In this document: in pieces, positions 15,763 through 23,513 of the stretch
How the letters are laid out: the number at the start of each line of letters is the position of its first letter
Position numbering within the stretch: the stretch's first letter is position 1
From: Candidatus Mediterraneibacter intestinavium
Lineage (GTDB): Bacteria; Bacillota; Clostridia; Lachnospirales; Lachnospiraceae
Direction of reading: 5' to 3'
Length of the DNA: 34,764 nucleotides
Assembly (NCBI GenBank): GCA_019119205.1
Contig: DWXK01000103.1
Span: 1 to 34,764 of the forward strand
Position numbers and translations under genes: made by a program
The notes under the pieces: model-generated
What the model saw: only the letters and a program-made list of their open reading frames with translations
What the model was told of the DNA's origin: nothing
Databases searched by the model: none

Positions 15763-15786
15763 GGGAAGAGAAGGAGAACTTGAGAG

Positions 15787-16461
15787 ATGATATTTTGTGT
15801 TGAAGATGACGATAATATCCGTGAACTTGTGATATATACGCTGGAAACAACGGGGCTTAAGGCGAGAGGGTTTGCGGACGGAGCCGCATTCATGGAGGCT
15901 CTCGCATTTGATACACCGGAACTGATCCTGCTCGATATCATGCTTCCCGGTGATGACGGGCTGGAACTGTTGAAAAAACTGAAGTCCTCCTCGAAGACCA
16001 AAGGGATCCCTGTCATCATGGTGACGGCAAAAGGCTCGGAATATGACAAGGTAGTGGGACTTGACTCCGGGGCAGACGACTATGTGACGAAACCTTTCGG
16101 CATGATGGAGCTGGTCTCCAGGATCAAGGCAGTGCTGCGGCGCACCGGAAAAGTGGAGGACCGTATCGATATGGACATCTCGGGAGTCCATGTCAATGTG
16201 AAAAAGCACGAAGTCACTGTAAATGGAAAAGAGATATCCTTGACATTAAAGGAATTCGAGCTTCTTGAAAAGCTGATGAGAAACCAGGGGATCGTCCTCA
16301 CCAGAGACCAGCTCCTTGCCGAGATCTGGGGCTATGATTTCGACGGGGAGACAAGGACGGTGGACGTGCATATCAGGACGCTGCGCCAGAAGCTTGGTGA
16401 GAAGGGCGAGATCATCCAGACAGTCCGCGGCGTGGGATATCGTGTAGGGGGAGACGTATGA
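15787..16461 (+). CDS. phoB: PhoB/PhoP-type response regulator (OmpR family)
   Basis: Transcription factor of the phosphate-starvation two-component system, 224 residues. The receiver domain has the acidic pocket E6-D7-D8, phosphoacceptor D50 (LILLDIMLPG), T80 and K102 (TKPF). The C-terminal winged helix (about 125-224) contains LTLKEFELLEKLM, DVHIRTLRQKLG and TVRGVGYRV. GAAGGAGA precedes the ATG. It overlaps the kinase gene by 4 bp (ATGA). Its place right behind phoU makes it the likely reader of the 11-bp-periodic boxes before rpiR, phn and pstS. Assignment to PhoB/PhoP rather than another OmpR regulator rests mainly on this context. Confidence 0.9.
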   Translation: MIFCVEDDDNIRELVIYTLETTGLKARGFADGAAFMEALAFDTPELILLDIMLPGDDGLELLKKLKSSSKTKGIPVIMVTAKGSEYDKVVGLDSGADDYVTKPFGMMELVSRIKAVLRRTGKVEDRIDMDISGVHVNVKKHEVTVNGKEISLTLKEFELLEKLMRNQGIVLTRDQLLAEIWGYDFDGETRTVDVHIRTLRQKLGEKGEIIQTVRGVGYRVGGDV

Positions 16462-17777
16462 AAAGTAAGATCCAGCGCATCCTGGTGCTGATCCTGTTTG
16501 TGACACTGCTTCTGTTTTATGCTATCCTTGCAGTGATCCTTTATAACCGCAATATGTCCATCCTGGAGGCGGAAGTGCGCCAGGAGGCGAAGTATATCCA
16601 GACCGCGATCAATATCTCCGGGACGGATTATCTGGAACAGATGGACGAAGTGGACTGGGACACCCGGCTGACTCAGATCGCTTCAGACGGAGAGGTGCTT
16701 TACGACTCCCGCAGAGACGAGACCACCATAGAAAACCACAGCAGCCGCCCGGAAGTTCAGGATGCGCTGGAAAATGGAACGGGCGAGGATGTCAGGATGT
16801 CGGATACGGTAGGCAGAGAGATGTATTATTATGCTGTCCTTCTGGATGACGGTTCTGTTCTCCGGGTTGCAAGATCTGTGGACGGTCTGATCAGGACGGC
16901 AGTAAATGTGTTTCCTGTCATGGGTGCGCTGGCGGTCCTGATGCTCTGTGTTGCGGTCCTGCTGGCGAGATGGCAGACAAAACGGCTGATCAAGCCGATC
17001 AATGAGCTGGACCTGGAAGAGCCTCTGGAAAACGACATCTATCCGGAACTGCATCCTCTGCTCGTGGCGATGGATCAACAGAACAAGGAAAAGGAAGCCG
17101 TTTCCAACATGAGAAAGGAGTTTTCCGCCAATGTGTCACATGAACTGAAGACTCCGCTCACATCCATCTCCGGCTATGCGGAGATCATGAAGAACGGGAT
17201 GGTGCGGCCGGCAGATATCCCTGTATTTTCAGAGCGGATCTACAAGGAGGCGCGCAGGCTGATCACTCTTGTGGAGGATATCATCAAGCTGTCCAAGCTG
17301 GACGAGGAGTCCGTGGAACTTGAGAAAGAACAGGTCAACCTCTATGAACTGACCAGGGAAGTGGTGAGCCGCCTTTCCCCGCAGGCCGCCCAGAAGAATA
17401 TCCGGATGGAAGTCACCGGCGAGCCGGTGGTCTATAACGGCATCCGGCAGATCCTGGACGAGATGATCTACAATATCTGCGAGAATGCGATCAAATATAA
17501 TAATGACTACGGACGTGTTTCCGTGTGGGTCGGCAATACGCTGGAGGGGGCAAAGATCAGTGTGTCGGATACCGGGATCGGCATCCCGGAGGAACATCAG
17601 GACAGGATCTTTGAGAGATTCTACCGGGTAGACAAGAGCCACTCCAAGGAGCGCGGCGGGACCGGACTGGGATTGTCCATCGTGAAGCACGGGGCGATCC
17701 TCCACGGCGCGAAAGTCATCGTGGACAGCGAGCCGGGGAAGGGGACGCGGATGGAGATCCACTTTCCGAAGAGATGA
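16458..17777 (+). CDS. phoR: PhoR-type sensor histidine kinase
   Basis: Membrane histidine kinase paired with the upstream regulator, 439 residues. Helix 1 is at about 8-29, an extracellular region at about 30-148, and helix 2 at about 149-171. The catalytic core follows: H228 in FSANVSHELKTPLTS, the N-box around IYNICENAIKYN, and the G-boxes VSDTGIGIPEEH and GGTGLGLSIVKHG. Between helix 2 and the H-box there are only about 50 residues, with no PAS domain. Many Firmicutes PhoR proteins carry roughly 110 residues more there, and the local sequence DQQNKEKEAVSNMRKEF could be a join. With or without that segment the kinase core is complete. A terminator follows the gene. Confidence 0.9.
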   Translation: MKSKIQRILVLILFVTLLLFYAILAVILYNRNMSILEAEVRQEAKYIQTAINISGTDYLEQMDEVDWDTRLTQIASDGEVLYDSRRDETTIENHSSRPEVQDALENGTGEDVRMSDTVGREMYYYAVLLDDGSVLRVARSVDGLIRTAVNVFPVMGALAVLMLCVAVLLARWQTKRLIKPINELDLEEPLENDIYPELHPLLVAMDQQNKEKEAVSNMRKEFSANVSHELKTPLTSISGYAEIMKNGMVRPADIPVFSERIYKEARRLITLVEDIIKLSKLDEESVELEKEQVNLYELTREVVSRLSPQAAQKNIRMEVTGEPVVYNGIRQILDEMIYNICENAIKYNNDYGRVSVWVGNTLEGAKISVSDTGIGIPEEHQDRIFERFYRVDKSHSKERGGTGLGLSIVKHGAILHGAKVIVDSEPGKGTRMEIHFPKR

Positions 17778-17816
17778 AAGATAATAAGAGAGTCAACTGA
17801 TGACAACGAGATTTCA

Positions 17817-17839
17817 GGGGCGCAGACGCGTCCCTTTTT
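17817..17839 (+). terminator. Terminator after phoR
   Basis: GGGGCGC pairs with GCGTCCC (one wobble) around a 4-nt loop and is followed by TTTTTC. Confidence 0.8.
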
Positions 17840-17845
17840 CTTTGC

Positions 17846-17874
17846 TTGTCAGACGGAGAAACGTGTGCTATCAT
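17846..17874 (+). promoter_or_regulatory. Promoter of the gntR-clpC operon
   Basis: TTGTCA (17846-17851) and TATCAT (17869-17874) are 17 bp apart, with an extended -10 TG at 17866-17867. No CtsR heptad operator (GGTCAAA-type) and no CIRCE element can be seen here. Confidence 0.75.
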
Positions 17875-17906
17875 GTCTATAACACGGTGCGGAAAGGAGA
17901 AAACAT

Positions 17907-18275
17907 ATGCTGATAGAAGTTGATTTTGACAGTGATGAAGCCATCTATATCCAGCTCTGCAACCAGATCATCCTGGGGATCGCGACCTCGGTGATACAGG
18001 AGGGGGATTCCCTGCCGTCGGTACGTCAGCTTGCGGATACGATCGGGGTGAACATGCACACGGTGAACAAAGCGTACAGTGTGCTGAAAAGAGAGGGATA
18101 TATCAGTCTGGATAAGAGGAGAGGCGCCGTGATCGCGCTGGACATCGACAAGATGGAACAGCTCGAAGAGATGAGACGCCAGCTCAGGATCGTGCTCGCC
18201 AGGGGATGCTGCAAGAATATCTCCCGGCAGGAGGTACATGATCTGGTGGATGAGATCTTTGACGACTATGAGTGA
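17907..18275 (+). CDS. GntR-family regulator (YtrA type) ahead of clpC
   Basis: A 122-residue repressor-sized protein with an N-terminal winged helix (about 10-75, including GDSLPSVRQLADTIGVNMHTVNKAYSVL split over two helices and KREGYISLDKRRGAVI) and a short C-terminal dimerisation tail, as in the YtrA subfamily. YtrA members usually repress the operon they start. Here the next gene, 23 bp on, is clpC, so it probably controls clpC in place of the CtsR repressor found at this spot in Bacillus. AAAGGAG precedes the ATG. No inverted repeat strong enough to name as its operator was found around the promoter. Confidence 0.85.
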   Translation: MLIEVDFDSDEAIYIQLCNQIILGIATSVIQEGDSLPSVRQLADTIGVNMHTVNKAYSVLKREGYISLDKRRGAVIALDIDKMEQLEEMRRQLRIVLARGCCKNISRQEVHDLVDEIFDDYE

Positions 18276-18298
18276 CCTGACAGGAGGATATTTTTATT

Positions 18299-20797
18299 AT
18301 GAACATACCATACACGAAACAGGCGGAGGACGCCATCCGGTATGCGGGAAAAACGGCGAGAGAGATGCGGCATCCGTATATCGGGACAGAGCACCTGCTC
18401 CTCGGGCTGAGGCGGGAGTACACCGGAGTTGCCGGACAGGTGCTGGCGCAGAACGGTGTGGAGGAGGAAAAGATCCTTCATCTGATGGATGAACTGATCG
18501 CGCCGGCAGGAGATATGCTCGACGGAAAGAAGCCAAAAGAAAGCCCCAGACTTGGGGATATTCTTGAGAACAGCGCAAAGGAGGCGCACAGGCTCCATAC
18601 TTCCACAGTGGGAACAGAGCATATTCTTCTGTCCATGATACGGGATGTGGACTGTGTCGCGACCAGGATCCTGATCACGCTGAACATCAATCTCCAGAAG
18701 ATCTTCCAGGATATCATGGCTGCGGCGGGGTTCGATCCGAAGGAATACCAGGAAGAACTCCAGGATGAGGCAAAGGGCGGCCGCTCCATGACGGAGCAGT
18801 ACTGTACGGATATGACGGCGCGGGCAGAGGAAGGGAAACTTGACCCGGTGGTCGGGAGAGAAGATGAGATGTACCGGCTGATGCAGGTCCTGAGCCGCCG
18901 GACAAAGAACAACCCGTGTCTTGTGGGAGAGCCCGGAGTGGGCAAGACAGCGATCATCGAAGGACTGGCACAGCGCATCGCGGCGGGCGTGGTCCCGGAG
19001 AAGATGAAAGGAAAGAGGATCTACACCCTGGACCTTCCGGGGCTGATCGCGGGCTCAAAGTACAGAGGCGAATTTGAAGAGAGGATGAAGGGCCTGATCT
19101 CCGAGGTGGAAGCTGCGGGGAATATCATTCTTTTCCTTGACGAGATCCACACGATGATCGGAGCCGGAGGCGCAGAGGGGGCGATCGATGCTTCCAGTAT
19201 CCTGAAGCCGTCTCTGGCGAGAGGAGAACTGCAGCTTATCGGCGCCACTACCATCACGGAGTACCGGAAATATATTGAGAAAGACGCGGCGCTGGAACGC
19301 CGGTTCCAGCCGGTCTCTGTGGAAGAACCGACAAAGGAACAGTGCAGAGAGATCCTGTGCGGTCTGAAAGAACGCTATGAGAAACATCACAGTGTCGTGA
19401 TCGGTGAGGATGCCATTGATGCCGCGGTGCAGATGTCGGAGCGGTATATCACGGACCGTAATCTGCCGGACAAGGCGATCGACGTCCTGGATGAGGCGTG
19501 CTCCAAGGTGAGCCTCCGGGGATATAAGATACCGGAGAACCTCACTGCCCTGGAGTCGTCATTTAAGGAACTGGCAAAACAGAAGGAAGAGAGCATCCGG
19601 AACGGGGATTTTGCGGAGGCGTCCCTTGTACAGAAGGAACAGGACGAGGTGCAGAAGAAACTGGCAGCACTCCGGAAGCGTTTTGAGAAGAAAAGTGCTT
19701 CCATGCATCCTCAGGTCACAGAGGAGGATATCGCGGAAGTGGTGTCCGCATGGACAAAGGTCCCGGTGCAGAAACTGGCAGAGAGCGATGCACAGCGCCT
19801 GAAGAAGCTGGAATCAGTACTCCATAAGAGAGTGGTCGGTCAGGAGGAGGCGGTCAGCGCTGTCGCCCGCGCGGTGAAACGCGGAAGAGTGGGACTGAAA
19901 GATCCGAAGAGACCGATCGGTTCGTTCCTGTTCCTGGGCCCCACCGGTGTGGGAAAGACCGAGCTGTCCAAGGCGCTTGCCGAGGCACTGTTCGGAAGCG
20001 AAGAGTCCATGATCCGGGTGGACATGTCGGAGTATATGGAGAAGCATTCCGTGGCGAAGATGATCGGATCGCCGCCGGGCTATGTGGGACATGAGGAAGG
20101 CGGACAGCTCAGCGACCAGGTACGCACGCATCCTTATTCGGTCGTCCTGTTTGATGAGATCGAGAAGGCTCATCCGGATGTGTTCAATATCCTCCTTCAG
20201 GTGCTGGACGACGGGCATATCACCGATTCCCAGGGGAGAAAGGTGGACTTCTCCAATACTGTGATCATCATGACTTCCAATGCGGGAGCGAAAGCGATCG
20301 TGGAGCCGAAGAAACTGGGATTTGCGGCGAAAGAAGATCCGGCAGGGGACTACAGGCGCATGAAACAGAATGTGATGGACGAGGTGAAGCTGATCTTCAG
20401 GCCGGAGTTTCTGAACAGGATCGATGAGATCATCGTATTCCACTCTCTTGAGAAGAAGGATCTGAAGAAGATCGTGACGCTGCTGTGCCGTGACCTGACG
20501 AAACGGCTGGAGGGACAGATGGATATCCATCTTACTCTGCGGGAGTCTGCAAAGAACCTGATCGCGGAGAAGGGGACTGACACGAAATATGGGGCGAGAC
20601 CTCTCAGGAGAGCGCTCCAGACTGAACTGGAGGATAAGCTTGCAGAAGCCATCCTGAACGGCGAAGTGAAGCGCGGGGATCATGTGGAAGCCGGCGTGTC
20701 CCAGAAGAAGATACGGTTCATCACAGTCGGCAGTGAACAGCAGCCATTACAGGGGGATGGTGTGAACTGTGACAGTACAGGGAAAATTCACTCCTGA
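18299..20797 (+). CDS. clpC: ATP-dependent Clp protease ATPase subunit ClpC
   Basis: Hsp100 unfoldase that feeds proteins to ClpP, 832 residues. It has two Clp-N repeats (about 1-145), AAA module 1 with GEPGVGKTA near 210 and [13 protein letters not shown], and the ClpC-type middle domain with a UVR motif at about 420-465. AAA module 2 has GPTGVGKTE near 547 and [14 protein letters not shown], then a ClpP-docking loop with LGF near 673, then the D2-small domain [18 protein letters not shown] lies 11 bases upstream of the ATG. Neither mcsA nor mcsB (arginine kinase) accompanies it, unlike in Bacillus. The last 35 or so residues are poorly conserved. Confidence 0.95.
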   Translation: MNIPYTKQAEDAIRYAGKTAREMRHPYIGTEHLLLGLRREYTGVAGQVLAQNGVEEEKILHLMDELIAPAGDMLDGKKPKESPRLGDILENSAKEAHRLHTSTVGTEHILLSMIRDVDCVATRILITLNINLQKIFQDIMAAAGFDPKEYQEELQDEAKGGRSMTEQYCTDMTARAEEGKLDPVVGREDEMYRLMQVLSRRTKNNPCLVGEPGVGKTAIIEGLAQRIAAGVVPEKMKGKRIYTLDLPGLIAGSKYRGEFEERMKGLISEVEAAGNIILFLDEIHTMIGAGGAEGAIDASSILKPSLARGELQLIGATTITEYRKYIEKDAALERRFQPVSVEEPTKEQCREILCGLKERYEKHHSVVIGEDAIDAAVQMSERYITDRNLPDKAIDVLDEACSKVSLRGYKIPENLTALESSFKELAKQKEESIRNGDFAEASLVQKEQDEVQKKLAALRKRFEKKSASMHPQVTEEDIAEVVSAWTKVPVQKLAESDAQRLKKLESVLHKRVVGQEEAVSAVARAVKRGRVGLKDPKRPIGSFLFLGPTGVGKTELSKALAEALFGSEESMIRVDMSEYMEKHSVAKMIGSPPGYVGHEEGGQLSDQVRTHPYSVVLFDEIEKAHPDVFNILLQVLDDGHITDSQGRKVDFSNTVIIMTSNAGAKAIVEPKKLGFAAKEDPAGDYRRMKQNVMDEVKLIFRPEFLNRIDEIIVFHSLEKKDLKKIVTLLCRDLTKRLEGQMDIHLTLRESAKNLIAEKGTDTKYGARPLRRALQTELEDKLAEAILNGEVKRGDHVEAGVSQKKIRFITVGSEQQPLQGDGVNCDSTGKIHS

Positions 20798-20809
20798 AAA
20801 ATAATTCAG

Positions 20810-20838
20810 TAGAAAATACATTTTGTTTAGTATATAAT
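20810..20838 (+). promoter_or_regulatory. Promoter of the 137-residue protein gene
   Basis: A perfect TATAAT (20833-20838) lies 17 bp after TAGAAA (20810-20815, four of six matches to TTGACA), 46 bp before the start codon. Confidence 0.6.
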
Positions 20839-20883
20839 AACGATAGCAAAGAAATTTGTGGAATACTTAGGAGGAAAGTTAAG

Positions 20884-21297
20884 ATGGCAGCAGTGAAAGA
20901 ATTATTGCGCGCAGAGAGTGACGGCACACTGAGCTTCGGAGATTATACTCTCGCATCCAAGACGAAGAAAGACAACTATGAATTTGAGGGAGATCTCTAT
21001 AAAGTCAAGACATTTTCCGAGATCACGAAGCTGGAGAGAAACGGAATGTTCGTTTATGAATCCGTTCCGGGAAGTGCAGTGGAGAACTTTAAAGTAACAG
21101 ATAAAGAAGTTGCATTTTCTGTTTCCGCACCGTCGGATGTCCAGTTTACTCTCGAACTTGAGCCGGAGAGCGAGTATGAGGTGTTCATTGACGGGGCGTC
21201 GGCAGGACGCATGGCGACAAACCTGAGCGGCAAACTTAGTGTCAGTGTGGAACTCTCCGCTGATCAGAGCGCAGAGGTCAAAGTTGTCAAATGCTGA
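20884..21297 (+). CDS. Conserved small protein of unknown function (137 aa)
   Basis: A soluble 137-residue protein with no signal peptide or membrane helix. It starts AAVKELLRAESDGTLSFGDYTL, has a central EGDLYKVKTFSEITKLERNG and FVYESVPGSAV, and a C-terminal beta-rich half (VQFTLELEPESEYEVFIDG, KLSVSVELS) that suggests a small beta-sandwich. I recall close relatives in Lachnospiraceae that some databases label endosialidase. The length and lack of catalytic motifs make that label doubtful, so I give no function. It has its own promoter, an AGGAGG ribosome binding site and its own terminator, which suggests strong, independent expression between clpC and radA. Confidence 0.75.
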   Translation: MAAVKELLRAESDGTLSFGDYTLASKTKKDNYEFEGDLYKVKTFSEITKLERNGMFVYESVPGSAVENFKVTDKEVAFSVSAPSDVQFTLELEPESEYEVFIDGASAGRMATNLSGKLSVSVELSADQSAEVKVVKC

Positions 21298-21326
21298 TAG
21301 GGTACTGCAGATAAAGAGATTTTAAC

Positions 21327-21355
21327 GGGGCGGATGGATTTCTGCCCCCTTTTTG
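21327..21355 (+). terminator. Terminator after the 137-residue protein gene
   Basis: GGGGCGGA and TCTGCCCC pair (8 bp, one wobble), followed by C and TTTTT. Confidence 0.85.
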
Positions 21356-21423
21356 TGGTATCGCGGCAGCTCGCAAAGTATTCAAGGGCTCCGCTTTGTT
21401 GCGGCGAAGAGAAAGGATAAGGA

Positions 21424-22791
21424 ATGGCAAAAGGAAAGAAAACCGTATTTTTCTGTCAGAACTGCGGGCACGAAGAGTCGAAATGGCTGGGACAGTGCCC
21501 TATGTGCAAAGAATGGAATACGTTTGTAGAGGAGACAGCGGTCACCGGTGTGACGAAAGGGACGACTGTGGCGGCACGCTCGGTCCGGGAAGCGAAAGTC
21601 GTACCGCTGACTCAGGTCACGGCGGATGACGACGTGCGCTGTGAGACAGGGATCAGAGAACTGGACCGGGTGCTGGGCGGCGGGATCGTGCCCGGCTCGC
21701 TTGTACTGGTGGGCGGCGACCCGGGGATCGGAAAGTCCACCCTTCTTCTGCAGGTCTGCCAGAGGATGGCGCAGATGAAGAAGATCCTCTATATCTCGGG
21801 GGAGGAGTCTCAGACTCAGATCCGGCTTCGGGCAAACAGGATGGGGCAGTTTACATCGAACCTTCTCCTGTTCTGTGAGACAAACCTGGAGATCATTCGG
21901 GGTGTGATCGAGAAGGAGAGACCCGAACTGGTGATCATCGATTCGATCCAGACGATGTACAGTGAAAATGTGGCATCTGCTCCGGGCAGCGTGTCCCAGG
22001 TGCGGGAGTCTACGAACGTCTTCATGCAGCTTGCCAAAGGGCTGATCATCCCTATCTTTATCGTGGGGCATGTGACGAAAGAGGGGACTGTGGCAGGTCC
22101 CCGTGTGCTGGAGCATATGGTGGATACGGTGCTGTATTTTGAGGGGGACCGGCATGCGTCTTACCGGATCCTGCGGGCGGTGAAGAACCGTTTCGGCTCC
22201 ACCAACGAGATCGGAGTGTTTGAGATGCGCCAGGAAGGCCTGATGGAAGTGGAGAATCCATCGGAGTATATGCTCAGCGGGAGACCGGAGAAAGCCTCGG
22301 GTTCTGTGGTGGCGTGCTCCATAGAGGGGACAAGACCGATCCTGATCGAGATCCAGGCGCTGGTCAGCCGGAGTAATTTCGGGATGCCGAGGAGGACGGC
22401 GGCGGGTACCGACTATAATCGTGTCAATCTCCTTATGGCTGTCCTGGAAAAGCGACTGGGACTGTCTCTGTCCAACTGCGACGCCTATGTCAATATTGCC
22501 GGAGGGATCCGGATGAACGAGCCTGCCATTGACCTGGGGATCGTCCTTGCACTGGTGTCCAGTTACCGGAACCGGCCCATCGACGAGAAGACCATCGTCT
22601 TCGGCGAGGTGGGATTGAGCGGCGAGGTCCGTGCGGTCAACATGCCGGAGCAGCGCGTCAATGAGGCGAAAAAACTGGGGTTTGAGACATGTATCCTGCC
22701 GGAAGTCTCCCTTAAGACAGTACGCGATGTGAAAGGGATCCGGCTTGTGGGAGTGAAGAATATCGGGGATGCGGTCAATGCGATATCGTGA
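21424..22791 (+). CDS. radA: DNA repair protein RadA
   Basis: RecA-like ATPase that helps process recombination intermediates and extend strand exchange. The 455-residue length is standard. Domains in order: a C4 zinc finger (C11, C14, C25, C28), a RecA-type ATPase with Walker A GDPGIGKST at about 98-106 and Walker B VIIDSIQTMYSE, the RadA-specific KNRFGST motif near 254, and a C-terminal Lon-protease-like domain (GGIRMNEPAIDLGI, GEVGLSGEVRAV). GAAAGGA lies upstream of the ATG. The clpC-radA neighbourhood is the same as in Bacillus, with one extra gene between them. Confidence 0.96.
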   Translation: MAKGKKTVFFCQNCGHEESKWLGQCPMCKEWNTFVEETAVTGVTKGTTVAARSVREAKVVPLTQVTADDDVRCETGIRELDRVLGGGIVPGSLVLVGGDPGIGKSTLLLQVCQRMAQMKKILYISGEESQTQIRLRANRMGQFTSNLLLFCETNLEIIRGVIEKERPELVIIDSIQTMYSENVASAPGSVSQVRESTNVFMQLAKGLIIPIFIVGHVTKEGTVAGPRVLEHMVDTVLYFEGDRHASYRILRAVKNRFGSTNEIGVFEMRQEGLMEVENPSEYMLSGRPEKASGSVVACSIEGTRPILIEIQALVSRSNFGMPRRTAAGTDYNRVNLLMAVLEKRLGLSLSNCDAYVNIAGGIRMNEPAIDLGIVLALVSSYRNRPIDEKTIVFGEVGLSGEVRAVNMPEQRVNEAKKLGFETCILPEVSLKTVRDVKGIRLVGVKNIGDAVNAIS

Positions 22792-22802
22792 AAGTTTTAA
22801 CG

Positions 22803-22856
22803 GGTGCCGTGTACTTTTTAAAAGGTGCCGTGTACTTTTGTAAAAGTACACGGTAC
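22803..22856. repeat. Two direct copies and one inverted copy of a 16-bp element
   Basis: GGTGCCGTGTACTTTT occurs at 22803-22818 and 22824-22839, and its near-exact inverse AAAAGTACACGGTAC follows at 22842-22856. Either direct copy can pair with the inverse, giving two alternative 15-bp hairpins with one wobble. No T-run follows. This fills most of the radA-thioesterase gap. Confidence 0.85.
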
Positions 22857-22919
22857 TCGCTGCAAATGCGGCATCAATTTGAATAATTCCGAAAATTCGA
22901 ACAGAAGGAGGAACAGAAC

Positions 22920-23336
22920 GTGGAACCATACACAAGAACGGCAAAGTATTATGAAACGGACCAGATGGGGATCATCCATCATTCAAACTATATCCGCTGG
23001 ATGGAGGAAGCGCGGATCGATGTGCTGGACCAGATGGGATATCCATACAGGAGATTTGAGGAGATGGGCTATATCAGCCCCGTACTCCATGCGGAGTGTG
23101 AGTATAAAAAGAGTGTGAAGTTTGACGATGAGGTGAAGGTTGTCGTCACGCTGAAGGAACTGGGAAGGGTAAAGTTTACTCTTGGGTATGAGATCTACAA
23201 TATGAGCGAGGGCGGCGAACTGAGCGCATATGGGACTACGACGCACTGCTTTTTGAAAACGAACGGGCGGCCGGTACTGATCGACAGAGATATGAAGGAA
23301 TTTGCGGACGCGCTGAATGCTCTGAGGGGAGAATAA
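22920..23336 (+). CDS. Acyl-CoA thioesterase, hotdog fold (YbgC/4-hydroxybenzoyl-CoA thioesterase type)
   Basis: A 138-residue single-domain hotdog enzyme that probably hydrolyses short or aromatic acyl-CoAs in the cytoplasm. The active-site region YYETDQMGIIHHSNYIRW (about 10-27) has the catalytic Asp (D14) and the following G-x-x-x-H-x-N-Y pattern of this family. The rest fits the family: EARIDVLDQMGYPY helix, SVKFDDEVKVVVTL strand, and THCFLKTNGRPVLI near the end. GTG at 22920 is the start, with AGAAGGAGG nine bases upstream. The physiological substrate cannot be told from sequence. It ends at its own terminator. Confidence 0.88.
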   Translation: MEPYTRTAKYYETDQMGIIHHSNYIRWMEEARIDVLDQMGYPYRRFEEMGYISPVLHAECEYKKSVKFDDEVKVVVTLKELGRVKFTLGYEIYNMSEGGELSAYGTTTHCFLKTNGRPVLIDRDMKEFADALNALRGE

Positions 23337-23356
23337 GCCCTGGCTGACAAGAACGG

Positions 23357-23386
23357 GGGATCCTGTGCAGCAGGATCCCTATTTTT
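23357..23386 (+). terminator. Terminator after the thioesterase gene
   Basis: GGGATCCTG / CAGGATCCC, a perfect 9-bp stem with a 5-nt loop, is followed by TATTTTT. Confidence 0.9.
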
Positions 23387-23414
23387 GTAATGGCGACCGC
23401 TTACGATCCCGGAT
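23382..23414. repeat. Dispersed 33-bp repeat, copy B
   Basis: Same element as at 15636-15668 (30 of 33 identical, core GCTTACGATCCCGGAT), again starting in the T-tract of a terminator. Confidence 0.75.
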
Positions 23415-23438
23415 CTTAAGTGATATCAGGCCGCTTCC

Positions 23439-23493
23439 TTGACAATATCGAGTATCGATAATATAATAAAAATAGAAATATCGATACTCGATA
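23439..23493 (+). promoter_or_regulatory. Consensus promoter with paired operators for the DUF2812-padR operon
   Basis: A perfect TTGACA (23439-23444), 17-bp spacer and TATAAT (23462-23467). TATCGAGTATCGATA (23446-23460) fills the spacer, and its exact inverse TATCGATACTCGATA (23479-23493) follows the -10 box. Each site contains its own ATCGA-N3-TCGAT dyad. So strong a promoter under two operators implies tight repression, most likely by the PadR protein encoded in the operon. Confidence 0.8.
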
Positions 23494-23513
23494 ATTGGAT
23501 GGGAGGCGATCCT

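Noticed and set aside
15641-15786. PHO box in front of phoB
   Set aside because: No TTTACA/TTAACA units with 11-bp spacing are present; only a hairpin and the dispersed repeat are seen.
19814-20683. Minus-strand open frame of 289 codons opposite clpC
   Set aside because: It is antisense to the second AAA module of ClpC, and the translation has no recognisable features.
22824-22856. Rho-independent terminator after radA
   Set aside because: The stem is excellent but is followed by CTCGCTGCAAA rather than a T-run, so it is listed as a repeat structure instead.
21382-22944. Long open frame (520 codons) on the minus strand across radA
   Set aside because: It is antisense to a perfectly conserved radA, has a His/Arg-rich low-complexity translation with no family features, and arises from the GC-rich codon pattern.
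23439-23513. Upstream TTG start of the DUF2812 gene
   Set aside because: The TTG is the first half of the -35 TTGACA box, and the promoter and operators lie inside the would-be coding region; GTG 23514 has a proper ribosome binding site.
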